Shown in pieces: positions 51,563 to 59,194 of a DNA stretch of 64,000 nucleotides; the stretch's first letter is position 1, and each line of letters opens with the position of its first letter. The position numbers and the translations under genes were made by a program. The DNA is from Anaerolineales bacterium (lineage in GTDB: Bacteria; Chloroflexota; Anaerolineae; Anaerolineales; Villigracilaceae). The stretch spans positions 372,001 through 436,000 of the forward strand of contig JACKAV010000003.1 in NCBI GenBank assembly GCA_020634895.1. Direction: 5' to 3'. The notes under the pieces are model-generated. The model saw only the letters and a list, made by a program, of their open reading frames with translations. It made no database searches and had not been told where the DNA came from.

Positions 51563-52414
51563 ATGAAACTAAACCTTGCTCTTGCCCAGATAGCGACGAA
51601 GCTTGGAGATGTCGAAGCCAACCTCGCAAAACATCTGGATTACATTGGACAGGCAAAGGCGCAGAACGCAGACCTGCTTGTTTTTCCTGAACTATCCCTT
51701 ACTGGTTATGTGCTGCAAGATCTGGTCGCATCCGTTGCGCATCATCCCACCGAAGATGATCGTATCTTCAAGCATTTGTTCAAGGCATCCCGTGATCTCG
51801 ACCTAGTCGTTGGCTTTGTGGACGAAGATACCCGACATCGCTTTTACATCGCGTCCGCTTACCTTTCTGGTGGAAAGTTGATCCACGTTCACCACAAGGT
51901 CTATCTCCCAACGTACGGTCTTTTTGACGAAGGACGCTTCTTCGCCTGGGGGGATGAAGTCCGCGCATTCGATACGCGTTTTGGACGCATGGGCATGCTT
52001 ATCTGCGAGGACTTCTGGCACGCTTCGCCTCCATACTTGCTCTGGCTTGATGGCGCCGACATTATGCTTTTCTCTTCCGCCTCACCGGGTCGCGGATTGA
52101 ACGACACCGAGAAGCTCGAATCCGCTCGCTGGGTGGAACGTGTCAACAAGGCATATGCCAGCATGTTTACATCCTTTGTGGCTCATTCCAACCGCGTTGG
52201 CTACGAAGACGGACTCCACTTCTGGGGCGGTGCGACGGTTTTTGACCCCAACGGCAAAGAGTTGGCGCATGGTCCTTATAACGAAGAGGCTCTTGCCTTT
52301 GCCGAATTGGATCTGAATCAGCTTCGCCGCACACGCTCCCGTTTACCGTTATTGCGTGATGAGCGGACGTCCCTTGTGCAAAACGAATTGAACAGGATTC
52401 TTTCTCGTGGTTGA
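51563..52414 (+). CDS. Carbon-nitrogen hydrolase (nitrilase family), NAD synthetase glutaminase partner
   Basis: A 283-residue nitrilase-fold amidase. The catalytic Glu is in VFPELSLTGY, Lys in HHKVYLPTYG and Cys in LICEDFWH (the last with the ED of the family). In many bacteria the glutaminase and synthetase domains of NAD synthetase are fused; here a separate amidase overlaps the start of nadE by 8 bp, so it probably supplies ammonia from glutamine. A TAAGAT box is 7 bp from the ATG, which may be leaderless. Confidence 0.88.
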   Translation: MKLNLALAQIATKLGDVEANLAKHLDYIGQAKAQNADLLVFPELSLTGYVLQDLVASVAHHPTEDDRIFKHLFKASRDLDLVVGFVDEDTRHRFYIASAYLSGGKLIHVHHKVYLPTYGLFDEGRFFAWGDEVRAFDTRFGRMGMLICEDFWHASPPYLLWLDGADIMLFSSASPGRGLNDTEKLESARWVERVNKAYASMFTSFVAHSNRVGYEDGLHFWGGATVFDPNGKELAHGPYNEEALAFAELDLNQLRRTRSRLPLLRDERTSLVQNELNRILSRG

Positions 52415-53234
52415 GATCAATCTTTCCATAAATACAGACCTCGCTCGCAATATCCTTACCGGTTTTATCAGATCGGAGATCATGCGCATTGGCATGTCTC
52501 GCGCAGTGATCGGGCTTTCCGGCGGAATCGATTCGGCGCTTTCCTGCGCCCTTGCCGTGGAAGCGCTTGGCGCGGAAAATGTCCTTGCCGTGCGAATGCC
52601 GTACAAGGCATCCAGTCAGGATTCGCTTGACCATGCCCAATTGCTGATCGATCAACTTGGCGTGCCCAGCAAGACCATCGAGATCACAGATATGGTCGAA
52701 CCGCTTTTTGAGCTTGACCCTGAAATATCCAAACTTCGCAAAGGAAATATCATGGCGCGTGAGCGCATGATCGTCATCTACGACCAGAGCGAAGTTTTCA
52801 AAGGCTTGGTGGTCGGAACAAGTAATAAGACCGAAATCCTTTTGGGGTACAGCACTCTTTTTGGTGATTCCGCAAATGCCATTAATCCCATCGGCGATCT
52901 GTATAAAACGCAAGTCCGCCAACTTTCGCGCGCAATGAACATCCCTGCGCCCATTGTCGATAAGCCGCCTTCAGCAGACCTGTGGGAAGACCAAACCGAT
53001 GAAAAGGAACTTGGTTTTACCTACGAAGATGTGGACAAACTTCTTTACCTTCTGATAGATGAACGTTACAGCCCGCAGGAGTTGATCGAAGCAGGCTTCG
53101 ACGAAAAATTTGTAGAAGCTGTTACCACGCGTATCCGACGCAATCAATTCAAACGCATGCTTCCGCCCATTGCAAAACTCAGCAACCGCACAGTCGGTTA
53201 TGACTTTTTATACCTGCGTGATTGGGGCACATAA
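52407..53234 (+). CDS. nadE: NAD+ synthetase
   Basis: A 275-residue enzyme that amidates deamido-NAD+ to NAD+. The P-loop is GLSGGIDSALS (SGGxDS), followed by MPYKASSQDSLDHA, GTSNKTEILLGYSTLFGDSANAINPIGDLYKTQV and KPPSADLWEDQTDEKELG (only the SNKTE, GDSAN and DEKELG parts are needed to see the family). The GTG start overlaps the amidase stop. The two-gene arrangement is less usual than the fused enzyme. Confidence 0.95.
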   Translation: MVEINLSINTDLARNILTGFIRSEIMRIGMSRAVIGLSGGIDSALSCALAVEALGAENVLAVRMPYKASSQDSLDHAQLLIDQLGVPSKTIEITDMVEPLFELDPEISKLRKGNIMARERMIVIYDQSEVFKGLVVGTSNKTEILLGYSTLFGDSANAINPIGDLYKTQVRQLSRAMNIPAPIVDKPPSADLWEDQTDEKELGFTYEDVDKLLYLLIDERYSPQELIEAGFDEKFVEAVTTRIRRNQFKRMLPPIAKLSNRTVGYDFLYLRDWGT

Positions 53235-53286
53235 CATCAGGCATTGTTGATCGAAAAATCCCACCCTTGTACGTCTACAAACGAAT

Positions 53287-54528
53287 ATGCACATCCCTCC
53301 ATCTCTCAAACATAAAAAATTCTTTTACCTCTGGCTTGGACAACTCATCTCCGTTACCGGAACCCAGATGCAACTCTGGGCTTTATTTTGGCACATCAAC
53401 CATTTGAACGAAAACCCAATGGCTCTCGGCGGGATTGGCGTGGCGCGGATTCTACCCGTCATTATTTTCTCGCTGATCGGCGGAGCTTTGGCAGACTCAA
53501 TGGACCGCCGTAAGGTGATGTTCGTGACGCAATCCATTGCCGCGCTTCTTGCTGTGACTTTGGGCCTGCTGACACAATTTGGGCAGATCACCATCTGGTA
53601 CATTTACCTCATCACTGCGCTTCAGGCAGTTGTCGTCGCCTTCGACGGTCCCTCCCGTCAGGCGCTGATTCCCAACCTGCTTCCTAAAAAGGATTTACCC
53701 AACGCATTCAGCATGACCTTCACTGCGTTTGAAGCGGGCGCGGTGTTGGGTCCTGCCCTGAGCGGAATCATCATCTCCTCCTTCGGTCAGGAGGCGGTCT
53801 ACTACTTCAATGCAATCTCATTCGTAGCGGTATTAGTCGCCCTGTTCATGATAGGTGACGTGCCCCAATCCATTGCTGAAAAATCGGCGGGAATTAGCTG
53901 GAAAGCCATCAAGGATGGTATTCACTTTATCTTTTCCAAGCCGATCATCTTCTCCACGATGATGGTCGATTTTGTGGCGACTTTCTTCGCTTCTGCCAGT
54001 ACCTTGATGCCGATCATCGCCAAGGAAGTGTTGAATGTAGGCGTGGTCGAGTATGGCTATCTCTCCGCCGCTTCGGCGGTGGGAGCGGTTCTGGTCGCCG
54101 TGATCCTTTCACAGGTCAAGGAGATTCGCAGGCAGGGAATGGTCTTTGCCGCGGCAGTGGTCGTTTTTGGTATTGCCACCATTGTCTTCGGTATGACGAA
54201 ATCCATTGTGGTGGCTTGGCTGGCAATTGCCGTCACCGGCGGCGCGGACGGTGTCAGCACCATTGTGCGGAATACCATTCGTCAGCTTCAAACCCCCGAT
54301 CATGTGCGCGGACGAATGACGAGCGTCAACCAGATATTCTTCATGGGTGGACCGCAGCTCGGTGAGATCGAGGCTGGAGCTGTGGCGCAGTTCTTCGGCG
54401 CTCCTTTTGCAGTTGTCACAGGCGGCATTGGCTGTATTGTTGGGACGATACTGATCCTTTGGAAATGGCCCCAATTGAGAACCTACAATGGCGACGAGCC
54501 GATGTTGGCTGGTGCCACAGCAGATTAA
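53287..54528 (+). CDS. MFS transporter (MFS_3/EntS-like)
   Basis: A 413-residue carrier with about ten to twelve helices. WLGQLISVTGTQMQLWAL near the start, DRRKVMF (MFS motif A), DGPSRQALIPNLL and PDHVRGRMTSVNQIFFMGGP are signatures of the EntS/MFS_3 group, which exports siderophores and drugs. Substrate unknown. It follows nadE by 52 bp and is closed by a bidirectional terminator. Confidence 0.9.
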   Translation: MHIPPSLKHKKFFYLWLGQLISVTGTQMQLWALFWHINHLNENPMALGGIGVARILPVIIFSLIGGALADSMDRRKVMFVTQSIAALLAVTLGLLTQFGQITIWYIYLITALQAVVVAFDGPSRQALIPNLLPKKDLPNAFSMTFTAFEAGAVLGPALSGIIISSFGQEAVYYFNAISFVAVLVALFMIGDVPQSIAEKSAGISWKAIKDGIHFIFSKPIIFSTMMVDFVATFFASASTLMPIIAKEVLNVGVVEYGYLSAASAVGAVLVAVILSQVKEIRRQGMVFAAAVVVFGIATIVFGMTKSIVVAWLAIAVTGGADGVSTIVRNTIRQLQTPDHVRGRMTSVNQIFFMGGPQLGEIEAGAVAQFFGAPFAVVTGGIGCIVGTILILWKWPQLRTYNGDEPMLAGATAD

Positions 54529-54534
54529 ATAAAA

Positions 54535-54569
54535 AGCAAAAGCGCGGCAGAAAATGCCGCGCTTTTTAT
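54535..54569. terminator. Bidirectional rho-independent terminator
   Basis: Stem AAAGCGCGGCA/TGCCGCGCTTT (11 bp, 54539-54549 and 54555-54565) with loop GAAAA and T-runs on both strands, between convergent genes. Confidence 0.93.
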
Positions 54570-55432
54570 ATGGGCGGATTTTCTATCAGCGATTTCATCT
54601 CTGCCAGAACGGCGCGGTGAATCACATCGGTTTCATTTGTCCCCAAATCTTTTACGCGGATCGGGTTGCCGATCTGTATTGTCACAACGGGGGATTTTTC
54701 CCTAAAGAGAAGAATGCCTAGCAATTGCAGGGCGGAAGCGAGTTTTTCCTGTTCTTCCTTTGTTTTTTTGATTTTTGTCAGCCAGTGATGCGCATATTTT
54801 TTTGTAACTACATTTCTTACCAAAACCGGCAAGATTGCTGTATCAGGAGCCAAACGGAGGAAGACTTCGGCGCTGTCCGTCCAACTGGTGAGCGATTCGA
54901 CGGCACCCGGGTATACATTTGGGTCGGGCTCGATGTGTCCGGCGGGAAAGGTCAGGATCGCGCCGCCTTTCTTCAAGTGGGTGCTGACCTGTCGCACGAG
55001 CGTCATCCGCCGGGCGGGGTTGTCGTATACGTAGAAAAGTTGTTTGGTTGTGTTTGGCAGGACGTTTAGGAAAGGTCTGTCCAAAGCGATAATGTGCAGG
55101 TCTTTGCGATTCAACGCCGCAAACAGCGTGATCGTGTCTGCCATGCCCGGATGATTGGATAAAGCCAGAAACGCTGATTCAGGTATCCGGTCCGCGCCGA
55201 TGATGCGAAGTTCCTGCACATAGCGATTGGTGAGTCGCCATCCTCCTTCGACGATTCCACGCATGCCGGTAACATCGTCAAATTCGATTATATGCTGTGC
55301 AAAGATTTTGGCAGGCTTGCGGAAAGCAAATCGGAGCAAGCGCGAAAGCAGCGCAGAATCCTGCCAGCCGAACGAGGTGACAAGGTCGTCGAGATTGATC
55401 TTTGTAAGAATGTCGAGGCTGGCTTGATTCAT
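54566..55432 (-). CDS. PlsC-like glycerolipid acyltransferase
   Basis: A 288-residue protein with an acyltransferase HX4D motif (SNHPGMADT) and a FPAGHIEPD segment replacing the FPEGT motif of PlsC; the region VLPVLVRNVV and VTIQIGNPIRV completes the fold. It probably acylates lysophosphatidate or another lipid alcohol. No membrane helix is obvious. The stop codon lies next to the bidirectional terminator. Confidence 0.8.
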   Translation of the reverse strand: MNQASLDILTKINLDDLVTSFGWQDSALLSRLLRFAFRKPAKIFAQHIIEFDDVTGMRGIVEGGWRLTNRYVQELRIIGADRIPESAFLALSNHPGMADTITLFAALNRKDLHIIALDRPFLNVLPNTTKQLFYVYDNPARRMTLVRQVSTHLKKGGAILTFPAGHIEPDPNVYPGAVESLTSWTDSAEVFLRLAPDTAILPVLVRNVVTKKYAHHWLTKIKKTKEEQEKLASALQLLGILLFREKSPVVTIQIGNPIRVKDLGTNETDVIHRAVLAEMKSLIENPPI

Positions 55433-55956
55433 TAAAATGTTTCTATGTCATCTTCTTGGATTGGGATACCCTGCGGTTGGTACGTTGCAATTTGCGGGAC
55501 ATATAAAAACATTCTGGACTCGTCTTTTGCAAACCATTCTGTTACGAGAACGTCGTCCCAGAGTTTTGCGGTTGCTGTCAGGTTTTCCCTGGTCAGCGGC
55601 AGTCGGACTCTCTCGTCATCCAATATGTACGTGAGCACGGTATGTTCCGGGTCGATGCGCGAAATTGGGATTCTTATGCGCGCTTTGTTGTGCATCATGG
55701 AATTCGGCAGGAGTTGAAAATCGATGGGCGAAACGAAAATGCCTGAGTTGGCATACGGCTTTTGGATGATGGGTTTGGCGACATCGTCATATAATTTTTC
55801 GAAGAAGCCCGGCATATGTGTTTCGATCTGCTTCCAGCGTTCGCTTTCTGGAAAATCTGAGAGGGGGCGTAATCCATTTTTAAGAATGGATTCTTTCTGA
55901 CCGTCATTTGGATTAAGAAATGTATGATATACGAAGTCTGGCGAACATACCTGCAT
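55432..55956 (-). CDS. Uncharacterised protein, possibly ADP-ribosyltransferase-like
   Basis: A 174-residue soluble protein that I do not recognise. The N-terminus (FVYHTF, then ESILKNGLRPLSD) and the segment GIFVSPIDF recall the H-T...I-x-x-x-GL and later strand of small ART-fold proteins such as KptA or DUF952; this is suggestive only. It ends one base from the acyltransferase start and follows the ClpS gene on the same strand with 14 bp between, so it is part of a ClpS/aldo-keto operon. Confidence 0.6.
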   Translation of the reverse strand: MQVCSPDFVYHTFLNPNDGQKESILKNGLRPLSDFPESERWKQIETHMPGFFEKLYDDVAKPIIQKPYANSGIFVSPIDFQLLPNSMMHNKARIRIPISRIDPEHTVLTYILDDERVRLPLTRENLTATAKLWDDVLVTEWFAKDESRMFLYVPQIATYQPQGIPIQEDDIETF

Positions 55957-55970
55957 AAGATTTCCCTTTC

Positions 55971-56276
55971 TTATTCGCGTTCGATTGTGAAGGTGAGGGG
56001 ATAACCTTCCGCGCCTGCAGCTTGATGCGCGCGTTGAACGCGCTTTTCCGCTTCGATGCGCGGGAGGGTTTGAACGTATGCCGAGCCTTTGATGTGCGCT
56101 GCGAGCATTACTTCTGCGGCGCGGTCGTTGCCGAGAAAGAATATCTGCTTGAGAACTTCCACCACAAAATCCATTGGGGTCACTTCATCGTTGTGGATGA
56201 TAACAGTGTATAGCGGCTCCAATTCGGTGTCGGTCTCTTCGATGATCTGTATCTCGGGCAGGGCTTGTGCGTTCAT
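55971..56276 (-). CDS. clpS: ATP-dependent Clp protease adaptor ClpS
   Basis: A 101-residue adaptor that delivers N-degron proteins to ClpAP or ClpCP. The family region IIHNDEVTPMDFVVEVLKQIF contains the conserved Asn-Asp pair of the N-end pocket, and AAEVMLAAHIKGSAYV and EGYPLTFTIE follow. The N-terminal 20 residues form the usual flexible extension. Start overlaps the aldo/keto reductase stop by 4 bp. Confidence 0.95.
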   Translation of the reverse strand: MNAQALPEIQIIEETDTELEPLYTVIIHNDEVTPMDFVVEVLKQIFFLGNDRAAEVMLAAHIKGSAYVQTLPRIEAEKRVQRAHQAAGAEGYPLTFTIERE

Positions 56277-57088
56277 GAATTGGTTAATTGTTCCATTTCG
56301 CCTGCGCTCAACCTGATATCTGCTGCTTCAAAATTTTCGCGGATATGGTCCGGGTTGAATGACATTGGTATCGCAATGACCCGTGGAAGTGCAACGATCC
56401 ACGCCAACACGATCTGATAGATGGTTGCGTTGTGCGCCTTTGCGATACCCTCCAGGGTTTTATTTGAACGAAGACTGCCTTCGTCGACGGGGGAGTAGGC
56501 GGTGAGAAGAATATCGTTTTGTTGGCAATATTCCAATACGCCATTTTTCACATACGAACGGTCTGACAAGCTGAAAGGAACTTGATTTGTGATGATGGGC
56601 GTTTCCGAAAGCGATTGCGCCTTCTTAAGCAGGGGAAGATCGAAATTGCTCACGCCAAGATTTTTCACCTTGCCATCGCGGACAAGTTTGTTCAAAGCGC
56701 GGAACGTGTCTTCATATTTTGCGCCTGCGCTGGGCCAGTGGATGAGATACAAGTCAATGTATTCCATTTGGAGGCGGCGCAGGGAATTTTCGCAGGCTTT
56801 CAAGACATCGTCATACCGTAAATGACTCGGCGTGACCTTGGATGTGATGAAGACATCCTCGCGCCTCTTCCCGGACTCCCGAACTGCCTGCCCGACCAGG
56901 TCTTCGCTGTGACCGTTGGCGTACATCTCGGCTGTGTCGAAATGGGTGTAGCCAACTTCCAAAGCAGTGCGCAAGGCTTTTAAAGATTTCGAGTCGATAA
57001 GTCGATTTGGCGATGAGCCGCCGCCGATCCTCCATGTGCCGAAGCCGATCTTGGGAAGCGTTAAGTTGTGAATGGTCTCTAGTTGCAT
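56273..57088 (-). CDS. Aldo/keto reductase
   Basis: A 271-residue NADPH-dependent reductase of the AKR superfamily. The catalytic tetrad is in THFDTAEMYANG (Asp, Tyr), FITSKVTPS (Lys) and YLIHWP (His); PIITNQVPFSL and the C-terminal AIPMSFNPDHI contribute to cofactor binding. Similar to YtbE/2,5-diketogluconate reductase members; physiological substrate unknown. Upstream member of the pair with clpS. Confidence 0.93.
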   Translation of the reverse strand: MQLETIHNLTLPKIGFGTWRIGGGSSPNRLIDSKSLKALRTALEVGYTHFDTAEMYANGHSEDLVGQAVRESGKRREDVFITSKVTPSHLRYDDVLKACENSLRRLQMEYIDLYLIHWPSAGAKYEDTFRALNKLVRDGKVKNLGVSNFDLPLLKKAQSLSETPIITNQVPFSLSDRSYVKNGVLEYCQQNDILLTAYSPVDEGSLRSNKTLEGIAKAHNATIYQIVLAWIVALPRVIAIPMSFNPDHIRENFEAADIRLSAGEMEQLTNS

Positions 57089-57102
57089 AGGGTAATTTTA
57101 CA

Positions 57103-57131
57103 CAAGAAAATCCCGCTCGCGGAAAACGGGA
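57103..57131 (-). terminator. Possible terminator downstream of ridA
   Basis: A TCCCG/CGGGA stem with loop and a minus-strand ATTTTCTT tail lies about 155 bp after the ridA stop and directly before the aldo/keto start. Short stem, so only moderate support. Confidence 0.42.
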
Positions 57132-57162
57132 GAGTCCATCATAAAAGATAAAGGAATCCGCT

Positions 57163-57223
57163 ACCACAGAGAGCACAGAGTTCACGGAGAAAAGCAAAGG
57201 TGAATCCCGTGTGCTCAGTGGTG
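57163..57223. repeat. Imperfect inverted repeat with a 9-bp period
   Basis: CCACAGAGAGCACAGAG has a 9-bp period (CACAGAGAG, CACAGAGTT, CACGGAGAA) and pairs imperfectly with GTGTGCTCAGTGG downstream. Such CACAGAG repeats are common dispersed elements; this one lies in the 197-bp spacer between aldo/keto reductase and ridA. Confidence 0.6.
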
Positions 57224-57285
57224 AATATTCACTAAATCACTTCCAAATGTAGACACTCCTCAAAAAACGAACGGGATGCTGATTT

Positions 57286-57678
57286 TTATTCTGAAATGAT
57301 GGCAGTCATTTCCATCTCTATCAGTAATTCTGCGCCGATCAATCCCTTCACTTCGATCATGGAAGCGGCGGGTTTGATCTCGCGGAAGAATTCTCCGTGC
57401 GCCCTGCCGATCTCCTCCCATTTGGAAATATCCGTAACGAACATCCGCGTCCGAACAACATCCTTCAAAGACGCGCCTGCTGATTTCAGGGCTTTTTCTA
57501 TTTTCTGGATGATGTATTTTGTTTGTTCGTATGGATCGTTCAAACCGATGATATTGCCTTCTTCATTCACTGCGGTCGTTCCGGCAACTTCGATAATATT
57601 CCCAACGCGAACAGCTCTTGAATAGCCGACTATATCCTCCCATTTTGCGCCCGATAAAATGTTTAAGCGATTGTTCAT
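57286..57678 (-). CDS. RidA/YjgF family enamine deaminase
   Basis: A 130-residue protein with the RidA fold: GYSRAVRVGNIIEVAGTTAV (the start of the chain), NEEGNIIG, YEQTKYIIQKIEKALKSAGASL and RMFVTDISKWEEIG. The conserved Arg is in VVRTRMFVT. It hydrolyses reactive enamine/imine intermediates. The last residues ELLIEMEMTAII fit the family. The gene stands alone between the kor operon terminator and a spacer. Confidence 0.92.
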   Translation of the reverse strand: MNNRLNILSGAKWEDIVGYSRAVRVGNIIEVAGTTAVNEEGNIIGLNDPYEQTKYIIQKIEKALKSAGASLKDVVRTRMFVTDISKWEEIGRAHGEFFREIKPAASMIEVKGLIGAELLIEMEMTAIISE

Positions 57679-57717
57679 AAAGTTATCTCCTAAAATCGTA
57701 ATGGATGAATTTTAACC

Positions 57718-57754
57718 AAAAAGCCCGCCTCCATCACTGAGGAGAACGGGCTTT
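57718..57754 (-). terminator. Rho-independent terminator of the kor operon
   Basis: Stem AAAGCCCG/CGGGCTTT (57720-57727 and 57747-57754) plus an inner CCTCC/GGAGG pairing, with T5 on the minus strand. It separates the kor genes from ridA. Confidence 0.88.
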
Positions 57755-57779
57755 GATCTGCCCCCAAATTTATTCCTAC

Positions 57780-58340
57780 TTACGCCGGAATCTTATCCCA
57801 TTCTTTTTGGGCGTGTTCGTAACCACGCTTCAGGGCTTCGTAGTTCTTGGGCAGCAGGTGTTTGTGACGTGCGGGCAGGTGGCCTTCGAGCGCTTTTTCC
57901 ACGTCTTCAATTTTGACTTCGGGCAGAGCCGAGAGCAGCGCACCGACAGCCACCATGTTTGTCAATTTTCGGTCGCCGATCTCTTCGGCGATCTCATTGC
58001 ACGGAACCATGATGACGTGAATATCGTTTCGTTGAGCTGCACGGTCCACCATGGATTGATTGACGATAAGGGTTCCGCCTGTTGCGAGCAGTTCTTCGTA
58101 CCGGTCGAACGAGGGCAGGTTAAGGGCGATAGCCAGCGGCGGATTCTTAACCAGCGGTGAGCCGATCTCATGGTCTGCGATGACGACGGTGCAGTTCGCT
58201 GTTCCGCCGCGCATTTCAGGACCATACGAGGGAATCCAGGTTACGTCCTTGCCGTTGTCCATAGCAGAGTAGGCAAGTACCTGACCAGCGAACAGAACGC
58301 CCTGTCCGCCAAACCCTGCGATGATGATTTCTTTTTGCAT
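57780..58340 (-). CDS. korC: 2-oxoacid:ferredoxin oxidoreductase, gamma subunit
   Basis: A 186-residue subunit with the motif GFGGQGVLFAGQVLA at the N-terminus and PSYGPEMRGGTANCTV in the middle, as in the gamma domain of KorC/PorG. It completes the enzyme that oxidises 2-oxoglutarate (or another 2-oxoacid) to acyl-CoA with reduced ferredoxin. It follows korB by 83 bp, mostly an array of 7-bp repeats. The start is ATG 58340. Confidence 0.93.
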   Translation of the reverse strand: MQKEIIIAGFGGQGVLFAGQVLAYSAMDNGKDVTWIPSYGPEMRGGTANCTVVIADHEIGSPLVKNPPLAIALNLPSFDRYEELLATGGTLIVNQSMVDRAAQRNDIHVIMVPCNEIAEEIGDRKLTNMVAVGALLSALPEVKIEDVEKALEGHLPARHKHLLPKNYEALKRGYEHAQKEWDKIPA

Positions 58341-58358
58341 GTGTTCACTCCGTTCAGA

Positions 58359-58423
58359 GGAAATAGGGAATTGGGTTTTGGGAGTTGGGATAATTTCCCA
58401 ATTCCCAATGTACCGCTTCCCAA
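58359..58423 (-). repeat. 7-bp repeat array with a self-complementary half, between korB and korC
   Basis: Plus-strand heptads GGGAATT, GGGTTTT, GGGAGTT, GGGATAA, then TTTCCCA and ATTCCCA. The first half is complementary to the second, so a GGGAAT/ATTCCC hairpin can form. It lies between coupled genes of the kor operon. Confidence 0.75.
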
Positions 58424-59194
58424 TTAGATCTTTATCTGTTTGATCGCGTCACTGATCTTGTAATCACCCAGCGGGTAGGCGGGGATCATATGCTCGTCCA
58501 CAAATTTGAGCGAATCTACGGGCGTCATGCCCCAGTTGGTGGGACAGGTGGAGAGCAGTTCGACCATCGAGAAACCAAGTCCGCGGACTTGAGTCTCGAA
58601 CGCGGTGCGGATGGCTTTCTTCGCAAGGCGGATATTCTTCGGGTCGTGCAGTGAGCGGCGCACACAATATCCAACACCGTCGAGTGTGGAGATCATCTCG
58701 GAAACCTTGATGGGATACCCCTGTGTTTCCACATCGCGCCCGGAAGCGGAGGATGTGGTCTTCATGCCGGGCAGGGTGGTCGGAGCCATCTGACCGCCGG
58801 TCATGCCAAAGTTGGCGTTGTTGATGAAGATGACGGTGATGTTCTCGCCGCGTGCCGCCGCGTGAACGATCTCGCCCATGCCGATGGATGCGAGGTCGCC
58901 GTCGCCCTGATAGGTGAATACCACGCGGTCGGGCAACACCCGCTTTACACCAGTCGCCATCGCAGGAGCGCGTCCGTGCGGAGCTTCGACAAAATCGGTG
59001 TCGAAATAGTTATAGGCAAATACGGAGCATCCCACCGGCGCAACACCGATGGTCTTATGGATCAAGTCCATTTCTTCCAGCACCTCTGCCACCAGTCTGT
59101 GAGCCACGCCGTGTGTGCAGCCCGGGCAGTAGTGGGTGGGCATATCGGTAAATGCTTCGGGTCTTTCGTATACGAGATTGTTTGGAGTAGCCAT
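58424..59194 (-). CDS. korB: 2-oxoacid:ferredoxin oxidoreductase, beta (TPP) subunit
   Basis: A 256-residue thiamine-diphosphate subunit. HYCPGCTHGVAHRL binds the iron-sulfur/TPP region, GDGDLASIGMGEIVHAA and FINNANFGMTGGQ hold the TPP-Mg site. The overall sequence is of the KorB type. Stop is at 58424 inside a repeat array. It overlaps the alpha gene by 1 bp, and its stop-to-korC gap holds the repeats. Confidence 0.94.
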   Translation of the reverse strand: MATPNNLVYERPEAFTDMPTHYCPGCTHGVAHRLVAEVLEEMDLIHKTIGVAPVGCSVFAYNYFDTDFVEAPHGRAPAMATGVKRVLPDRVVFTYQGDGDLASIGMGEIVHAAARGENITVIFINNANFGMTGGQMAPTTLPGMKTTSSASGRDVETQGYPIKVSEMISTLDGVGYCVRRSLHDPKNIRLAKKAIRTAFETQVRGLGFSMVELLSTCPTNWGMTPVDSLKFVDEHMIPAYPLGDYKISDAIKQIKI

